From Arthrobacter sp. OY3WO11 (GTDB lineage Bacteria; Actinomycetota; Actinomycetes; Actinomycetales; Micrococcaceae): a stretch of DNA of 64,000 nucleotides. Where the stretch lies: assembly GCF_001641125.1 (NCBI RefSeq), contig NZ_LWLP01000002.1, forward strand, positions 62,001 through 126,000, written 5' to 3'. The number at the start of each line of letters is the position of its first letter. Positions within the stretch are counted from its first letter, which is position 1. The position numbers were made by a program, and so were the translations under genes. The notes beneath the pieces were generated by a model that was not told the DNA's origin, ran no database searches, and worked only from the letters and a program-made list of their open reading frames with translations. Shown piece by piece: positions 62,092-64,000 of this stretch.

Positions 62092-62544
62092 TTACTGCAC
62101 CGCACGCAACACCCGTGGCCACGGGTGCAGGCTGTCCAAGTAACCCTTCCCCAATGACATGGAACCGTCCTCGCTGATGCAGACATCGGAGTGCTGATGG
62201 CTACCGCCGGCATGCGCGATCGCGGCCAGCACCAAGTCCAAGTTCTCCCGATCCAGCCCCGACACGAAGTCACCAAGGGTGACCGGAACATCCTCGGCCA
62301 GTGACGCGGCCAGCAGCAGGAAACGCCGCTCCCCACCAGAGAGCACACCAGCCTCCTTCGGGATGGAAGCGAAGTCAATCCACGCGCTCACCTGCCCGGG
62401 CCCCTGCGGCTCGGCGCTCGTGTGAACCCAAGGATTGCCGGGGGCAGCAAACTTCCCACCGAAGCCCCGGATCAGCAACTCCGTGGCCGCCTCCATCGTG
62501 TACATGCCCCTTGCCCAGGCGCGGAGGTCATCTGTGTGCGTCAT
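62092..62544 (-). CDS. Hypothetical protein, 150 aa
   Basis: Starts MTHTDDLRAWARGMYTMEAA. Acidic and soluble, with AGVLSGGERRFLLLAASLAE near residue 68 and SDVCISEDGSMSLGKGYLDS near the end. No family recognised; the LSGGERRFLLLAASL stretch only superficially resembles an ABC signature and no Walker motifs exist. It lies 12 bases before the 90-aa gene in the same operon. Confidence 0.65.
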   Translation of the reverse strand: MTHTDDLRAWARGMYTMEAATELLIRGFGGKFAAPGNPWVHTSAEPQGPGQVSAWIDFASIPKEAGVLSGGERRFLLLAASLAEDVPVTLGDFVSGLDRENLDLVLAAIAHAGGSHQHSDVCISEDGSMSLGKGYLDSLHPWPRVLRAVQ

Positions 62545-62605
62545 GGCTGTGTTTCCTTTGCTCGTGCTCGTCGTCGGAACATCGTTCTACCCCTCCTGGT
62601 TGGAT

Positions 62606-63361
62606 CTAGGAGTGGAGGCGAAGGTCAAAAGCGATTGACTCCGCGTTCCACTCCGGACCTCGGGGATCAGATTTCGGATTCTGCAGGAAGTCCTCCAGCG
62701 CCGTTTCAACGGGACCAAGGTTGTGGACGTACTGCGAGGGGATGAAGCCATTTATCCGGCCCATTGGAACGTCCACTGACTCATCGGAACCATGTCCTGT
62801 TTGGGACAGGACTGCCCAAGAAAAGTCGCTGTCGGCATCCGGGTTCCGGTGGCAGACCAGTTTCGATGGCAGGGATCCGGCGACTTCGAAGCGTGCTGTG
62901 CCGTGCTCCACGACCACACGCTCATGCTTGTTGCCGTCCAGTGAGTGCAGTGCTTCGGTGGCTGCCTCACGAGCCTCGGTCAGGCTGTCGACACCCTGAC
63001 CGTTCACAATCCATTTGGACTTCACTTCGGTCTTAGCGACCGCCAGCCGCCAAGCCACTCCGAATTGAGCGCCTGCGATGTATCCGCCCATCCACATAAG
63101 CCCTGGTTGCCCCAACACCATGCCCACGACAAGGAACGATGCAAGGAACAGGAAGTTCAGCCACCTCCAGGGCAGGCCAAAGCGGAAGACATAGGTGCTC
63201 AGAACCAACCCGGCAAGCAGAGGGCCGATGTCATTGGACACCCGGGAGTTTTTGCCAAACAGCATGAGCGCAACAGTTCCGACCAAGACAACCACCCCGA
63301 AGATGGAGTAGTACCAGATCTCATTCCGGGTTTTTCTCCCCGCCACAATGTTCCTTTTCAA
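62606..63361 (-). CDS. Hypothetical membrane protein, 251 aa
   Basis: Four hydrophobic segments in the first ~110 residues (IWYYSIFGVVVLVGTVALML, IGPLLAGLVLSTYVFRFGL, WLNFLFLASFLVVGMVLG, MWMGGYIAGAQFGVAWRLA) and a soluble C-terminal domain of ~140 residues. Not recognised. It lies between ssb and the 150-aa gene, same direction. Confidence 0.65.
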   Translation of the reverse strand: MKRNIVAGRKTRNEIWYYSIFGVVVLVGTVALMLFGKNSRVSNDIGPLLAGLVLSTYVFRFGLPWRWLNFLFLASFLVVGMVLGQPGLMWMGGYIAGAQFGVAWRLAVAKTEVKSKWIVNGQGVDSLTEAREAATEALHSLDGNKHERVVVEHGTARFEVAGSLPSKLVCHRNPDADSDFSWAVLSQTGHGSDESVDVPMGRINGFIPSQYVHNLGPVETALEDFLQNPKSDPRGPEWNAESIAFDLRLHS

Positions 63362-63423
63362 GGTTCCTATTTTCCGTGCTTATCGGGGCCAGCGTATCTG
63401 CTGACCCCGACAGGGTGTACTGC

Positions 63424-63948
63424 TTAGAACGGGGGTCCGGAGTCCGGGCCGTTGCCCCAGCCACTGCCGGCGTTGCTCGTCGCCGGGATGCCCCACGGGT
63501 CATCCTGCGGGGCTGACTGCGAGCCCTGGTCGCCGCTCCCCTGGCTGCCGAAACCCCCAGCAGCCTGTCCGCCCTGGTTGCTGCGCTGGGTGCGGTTGAC
63601 CTTGGCATTCGCGTACCGCAGGGACGGGCCGATCTCATCCACCTCGAGCTCGATCACGGTGCGCTTCTCGCCTTCCTTGGTTTCGTAGGAACGCGACTTC
63701 AGCCGGCCCGTGACGATGACGCGCATGCCCTTGGTCAGGGACTCGGCCACGTTCTCAGCAGCTTCCCGCCAGACACTGGCCCGGAGGAAAAGTGTCTCGC
63801 CGTCCTTCCACTCGTTGGACTGACGGTCGAAGGTCCTGGGCGTTGACGCGATCGTGAAGTTCGCCACCGCGGATCCCGACGGAGTGAATCTCAGCTCTGG
63901 ATCTGATGTCAGGTTTCCAATGACGGTAATGGTGGTTTCGCCGGCCAT
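63424..63948 (-). CDS. ssb: Single-stranded DNA-binding protein
   Basis: A 174-aa Ssb: OB fold in residues 1-112 (ITVIGNLTSDPELRFTPSGS, VANFTIASTPRTFDRQSNEW, FLRASVWREAAENVAESLTK, VTGRLKSRSYETKEGEKRT) and a Gly/Gln/Ser-rich linker ending in the acidic-hydrophobic tip DSGPPF that binds partner proteins. The start is preceded by GGAAAAGGAACC. A non-chromosomal-type ssb at the edge of a mob region is usual for plasmids. It heads the backbone operon. Confidence 0.95.
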   Translation of the reverse strand: MAGETTITVIGNLTSDPELRFTPSGSAVANFTIASTPRTFDRQSNEWKDGETLFLRASVWREAAENVAESLTKGMRVIVTGRLKSRSYETKEGEKRTVIELEVDEIGPSLRYANAKVNRTQRSNQGGQAAGGFGSQGSGDQGSQSAPQDDPWGIPATSNAGSGWGNGPDSGPPF

Positions 63949-64000
63949 GATGGTTCCTTTTCCTCGTGTGCTGGTGATGTTGTCGGTGTCTGGCGTGGGT

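Noticed and set aside
62092..62544. LSGGERRFLLLAASL as an ABC-ATPase signature
   Set aside because: No Walker A or B motif in a 150-aa protein; the resemblance is superficial.
1..64000. CRISPR arrays, rRNA and tRNA genes
   Set aside because: No regularly spaced repeats and no convincing tRNA or rRNA sequence were seen by eye.

Overview
The window reads as accessory DNA, probably a mobilisable plasmid or integrated mobile region, of a high-GC Gram-positive actinobacterium close to Arthrobacter, Paenarthrobacter or Pseudarthrobacter. This rests on AGGAG-type ribosome sites with frequent GTG starts, actinobacterial-type MenB, PntAB and LeuB-like proteins, and a mobilisation/Ssb backbone at the right end. 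Host assignment is inference from protein style; no rRNA, tRNA or CRISPR array was seen.

0-9 kb: a TctCBA tripartite carboxylate transporter (TctC cut by the window edge), degraded IS481 and IS110 remnants, then a tightly coupled acyl-CoA ligase / SMP-30 lactonase / HMG-CoA-lyase-family operon followed by a metabolite:H+ symporter. 9-13.7 kb: an insertion-sequence graveyard with one intact ISL3-family element (perfect 8-bp target duplication), a frameshifted IS110-type transposase and a decayed ISL3 copy.

13.8-24.3 kb: one long minus-strand catabolic operon, E1-beta remnant - E2 acyltransferase - acyl-CoA dehydrogenase - short-chain dehydrogenase - thiolase - prpD - prpB - prpC - enoyl-CoA hydratase, divergent from an Lrp-type regulator. 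In order the enzymes would take a branched 2-oxoacid or acyl-CoA through a 2-methylbutyryl/tiglyl-CoA route to acetyl-CoA and propionyl-CoA, and burn the propionyl-CoA in the 2-methylcitrate cycle. The E1 genes are largely lost. 25-33 kb: a Rossmann/DUF2520 oxidoreductase, GntR regulators, a LeuB-like beta-decarboxylating dehydrogenase, an aldehyde dehydrogenase, a short-chain dehydrogenase and PanC. This combination fits the biochemically described pantoate degradation route, for which I know no assigned genes. 33-37.5 kb: MenB and the PntAB transhydrogenase.

38-55 kb: a nuclease-rich, defence-like region. A 9.4-kb element (about 45041-54451) with 13-bp inverted-repeat ends and two overlapping Tn554-like tyrosine recombinases sits inside a DUF1016/YhcG-type nuclease gene. 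Joining the two flanks restores one 343-codon reading frame. The uninterrupted locus would have been DUF1016 nuclease - 1184-aa membrane protein - HNH endonuclease. The element's cargo is a large SF2 helicase with a candidate C-terminal PD-(D/E)XK nuclease, a third tyrosine recombinase and a second, intact DUF1016 gene.

55-64 kb: mobilisation genes (relaxase, MobC, coiled-coil accessory protein, candidate oriT), an IS3-family element of the IS150 type that carries a small membrane-protein gene as passenger, and a plasmid-backbone string ending in ssb.
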